Below are positions 6,962-10,336 of a DNA stretch of 10,336 nt, piece by piece. How positions within the stretch are numbered: the stretch's first letter is position 1; each line of letters begins with the position of its first letter. Below the pieces are notes generated by a model. The model was given only the letters and a program-made list of their open reading frames with translations, ran no database searches and had not been told where the DNA came from. Both the position numbers and the translations under genes were made by a program. The DNA lies in assembly GCA_027596945.1 (NCBI GenBank), contig JADGJH010001380.1, positions 1-10,336 of the forward strand. Direction: 5' to 3'. The DNA comes from Physocladia obscura. Taxonomy: Eukaryota > Chytridiomycota > Chytridiomycetes > Chytridiales > Chytriomycetaceae.

Positions 6962-9900
6962 ATGCGCGGCGTTGCAGTTTCTGGCGCTGATTTCACAAAG
7001 TCTTTCGGGAGGCGGCGCGCGCTAAGTTGTTTTGTTGGCAGCAGCAGTGGATCAGCGATTCTTCAGATTGCGCATTATTCAAAACCGCCGTTCCTACCGC
7101 CGAGCTTGCAGCTGAAAGAACTACAGCTGCAGCGAGAGCAGCAACAACTACGCGAACGGCAGCAGCATGAACAGCAAATCCTGCAGAAAAGTGCCATTCC
7201 GCCAATAATCCAGTTGAATTCGCTGCCCGTGTCGAACGCCGAAATTAAAATGGGAAGATTGCTGCGGCTGCGCACAATGCTCGCTGCGGCGTGTTCTGGC
7301 GCGCAGACGATCGATTCGCTGGAGCAGATTTTTAAGCTGTATCTTCAGGTTACGCTTGCGCCGTCACCTTCTTCGAAAGTTTATGAAATAAATGAGCTTG
7401 ACTTTGCAACTCTCACAAACTTTCTTTTGGCTGTTGCGGCAAACCATTTGCGGCTCGAAAATCAGGCTAGACCCGCACATACCGCAACTTTGACTGTCGA
7501 AGATAAGACTTCTGTTTTCAAAAAACTCTTTGAAAAATGCTTGTTCGCAAACAGGGCAAAGCTTTTGTTTCAGTCGTTTTCCTCAATTATGCCTGTTCAT
7601 AATTTATTGCCTGCAAATTCGGTTAATTTTATTTCTGACTCGAGTGATTTTGCTGATTTTTCTGAAAACCAACCGCCAGCAAAATGTATTCCTTTGCTAC
7701 CTTCTATATTTTCTTCGTTTTCGCGTCTCATTCTTGGAGATATTGTCCGCATGAAAGTCAGTCCCATATCTTCTTCAAATACTATTATTCCGATCTTAGT
7801 TTCTTTGCACAAACTTGAATCCGAAACCGACGCAGTGCAACTCATGACAACGCTTCTGTCATCGAATGTGTTTTCAAATTCAAACACCGTCTTGAGAACT
7901 GACTATCTTGTTTCTGCTGTTATTACCTCTTTTTCGGCAAATGGCCGTATTGATCTTGCCACTGCTTTTTTTGAGTCAGGTGTGTGTAAAATTAAAAATA
8001 ACAAAAAAAAAAAAAGAATAAGAGATGAAGTGGGAACGAATTTTTTAGCGATTAAGATCATAGAAATATATAAAAATAAATATGTAATCTACTCATGCTC
8101 GACTGTTCCTTTCTACAGATCGACAATTTCGACTGACTAATGAAAAAAAATCCGGTGAAAATATGTCAATGAAATCAAAGTCGACAATAATGAGCTTCGA
8201 TGCACTCACAAGCGCCATAAATGTGAAATCAAATGTCGCCAATGATAGTACCCGAGAAATGTTTCCGTATATCACAATAATTCAGGCTCTAATTTCTCAC
8301 AATGAATTCACCCGTGCTGCCCGCATAGCGATGGAACTCGTCCTTGAATTTGAATTGAGTATGGCTTTAATCGTTCGTATTTGGAAATCTTTTTTGCGAA
8401 CAATATCAGACAGATATTCTGCTGCTGCTGCTGATGCTGTGAATGAAGGAGTAGAATCGACAGCGAACAAAAGAGCGAAAGTTCCTCAAGAAATCGCCGA
8501 ACAGAATGAAAAAGATAGATTCATTACAGAAAAAACACTGCAATTATATTGGAAACGCGTTGAAAAACTTGATGGAAAACTCTTAAAAGAGTTGACAGGA
8601 GGTTTTAAAGGTGTTTATGTCAAATTTTGGGACATTTTGATCAAACATTATATACGGATAAATGATTATGCGGCAATATTGCAAACACGCAAGCTTTTTG
8701 AAGAAAGGAATATTCGAATGAGTGTCGGTACAAATAATCGTGTATTGCATTATTTATTTGAGATTGGACAAGGGGTGAGTCAAGCGCTTTATTATTCCTT
8801 TTATTATTATTTTTTTTGTTATTCTTTTTTAATTTTTAATTTTTTTATCTCATCGTTTTAAAAACTCTTTTAGAATCTGGCGTGTACAATTTTTCAAAAT
8901 TTGCTAGAAGGCTACAGCATATTTCCACATTCAGTCAACATATACACTTTTAACATTATGATCAATAAGCTTTCTGTCGGTATTAAACTGGACAAAATCG
9001 GACAAAGAATCGCTGACACCGTTTCTGCCAAAGTTTTTGATAAAATAACTGACGAAATTCATGATACAATCACTGATAAATTTACTGTTAGCGAAATCGA
9101 TGATAAAAATACTGAAGAAATCAATATCAAAGATTTTCCAAATGGCTTCAGGCACGCTCTTGCGTTATTTGATATTTTGATTTCAGAATACCCTGAAATT
9201 AAACCTGATTCTGCAACATATAGCAATGTTATTCATATATTTTTTAAATTGGGTCGAAAAGATAAGGCGATTGCATCTTATTCTCAAATGTTAGATCAAG
9301 GAATTCGACCAAATGTCATTGTATGCACAATTCTAATGAACGGCCTATTAAAAGTCGGCGACTTAAAGGCAGCATTTCAAGTGTTTGGTGCTTTTGAAAG
9401 TAGTGGTTCTGATGAGGAGTTGCTTTCGCGAATTGGTATAAATGAAGGAAACACTCCTGACACAATTATGCATACGTCATTATTGCAGAAGTTTGCTGAG
9501 ATGAACGATGATTCGAGAGTAAAACATGGATATGCACTGTTTTCGGATTCAGATACTTCAGGGCAAGACGTCAACAACAAGCGGTCTTACTTTCTCAAAC
9601 CTGACCTCATCCTCTTAAATATCCTAATAAATTATTTTACACGAACGGGACAGCCTGCGTATACCCTTGCAACTCTAAATGATATCGATCGGCTTGGACT
9701 AAGTCCAGATAGTTTTACGGCTACAGCAATTGTACATGGGCTAGTACAATTTGGAGATATCACAGCTGCCGAACGTGCCGCCTCGCGAATGGTTTCTCTC
9801 GGTATACCCGTGACAATGCATGCAATCACAGCCCTAATACCACGAACTTTCAGTACAATCGGATCAGGCAAAAATCCCGAAACAGATGCAGTTTCTCTAG

Positions 9901-10307
9901 TTGGATGGATTGAAGCAATTCTACAAACTCAAATCATAAGCAAAAAACCTGCAGCAATCCTTGAGCTGGCACGAATTTGTAAATTCAGCGAAGACATGGT
10001 TGTTGTACGACTTCGAAACGACCGAAATGTGAAACTTGCAAATATGTGGACGTCACCTCTGCTGACAAAACAGTTTCCGCCCGATTTCCGGTTTTTCAAT
10101 GCTGCTGTCCGTGCGCTCGTGCGGATTGGCGCTGTTGAAGCTGCGGACTGCGTTTTGAGATTTATAGTTCATGAACGAATAAATAGTAAGGATGAATATC
10201 GGGATGTTATTTTGCGGCTTGTGGATAATGTTGTTGGGGTTGCGTGGATTAATGAAGGAAATGAAAAAAGGGCAAAAGAAATTCGCAGAATTTTTCAAGT
10301 GAAGTGA
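6962..10307 (+). CDS. Mitochondrial pentatricopeptide repeat (PPR) protein, three exons
   Basis: PPR proteins bind organellar RNA and act in its processing, stability or translation. Proposed exons are 6962-7979, 8119-8774 and 8874-10307, joined by GT-AG introns that restore frame (GAT codon split at the first, phase 0 at the second), giving about 1035 residues. The start at 6962 gives a mitochondrial presequence: Arg/Ser-rich with a single acidic residue, RRRALSCF at 18-25 and a cleavage-like HYS at 38-40. An ATG at 6872 lies in the same frame but would bury this signal. A Gln/Glu/Arg-rich coiled coil covers about 49-77. PPR motifs are visible near 388-420, 505-539, 540-576, 671-705, 706-740, 755-790, 803-837, 838-872 and 963-997. 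One more motif (577-592 plus 649-670) is split by a roughly 56-residue charged insertion. The clearest motif is 803-837, with Asn at position 5 and Asp at 35. No DYW, SMR or nuclease domain was seen. The RNA target is unknown. Confidence 0.85.
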
Positions 10308-10336
10308 ATTAGCTGTAAAGTATGATATTCGATAAT

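Noticed and set aside
1..10336. tRNA genes, CRISPR arrays and bacterial-type operons
   Set aside because: No tRNA A/B-box pair, no regularly spaced repeats and no Shine-Dalgarno-linked gene chain were found; the intron-bearing genes show that the DNA is eukaryotic.

Overview
The window looks like nuclear DNA of a fungus. It has short GT-AG introns (about 50-140 nt), AT-rich spacers with long A/T runs, an S. cerevisiae Met13-like folate enzyme, a mitochondrial-type PPR protein and a decayed Ty1/copia retroelement. A zoosporic (chytrid-like) lineage is plausible, but nothing here proves it.

Layout: 1-868 is a non-coding AT-rich spacer. 869-1771 (minus) is an intronless gene for a 300-residue protein with seven predicted membrane segments and GPCR-like topology, of no family I can name. 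1772-2446 is spacer with a diverged direct repeat. 2447-4407 (minus) is a copia-type pol relic in the order zinc-finger/integrase, unassigned stretch, RT fragment, RNase H, broken by stops and frameshifts, with no gag, protease or LTR found. 4421-5300 (plus) is a decayed C-terminal part (linker plus SAM-binding regulatory domain) of a methylenetetrahydrofolate reductase (MTHFR), still showing two fossil introns. 5301-5567 is the putative promoter of the next gene and holds an inverted repeat. 5568-6814 (plus) is a six-exon, intact MTHFR of 304 residues that stops right after the catalytic barrel. 6962-10307 (plus) is a three-exon gene for a PPR protein of about 1035 residues with a mitochondrial presequence.

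The main point of interest is the MTHFR locus. The live gene is catalytic-domain-only, the length of bacterial MetF, although fungal MTHFRs normally carry a regulatory domain of about 300 residues. A dead regulatory domain from an MTHFR gene lies just upstream in the same orientation, and its 5' end abuts the copia relic. I infer a tandem duplication or rearrangement in which the regulatory half was lost from the working gene, possibly removing S-adenosylmethionine feedback. The 7TM and PPR genes have no evident functional link to MTHFR.
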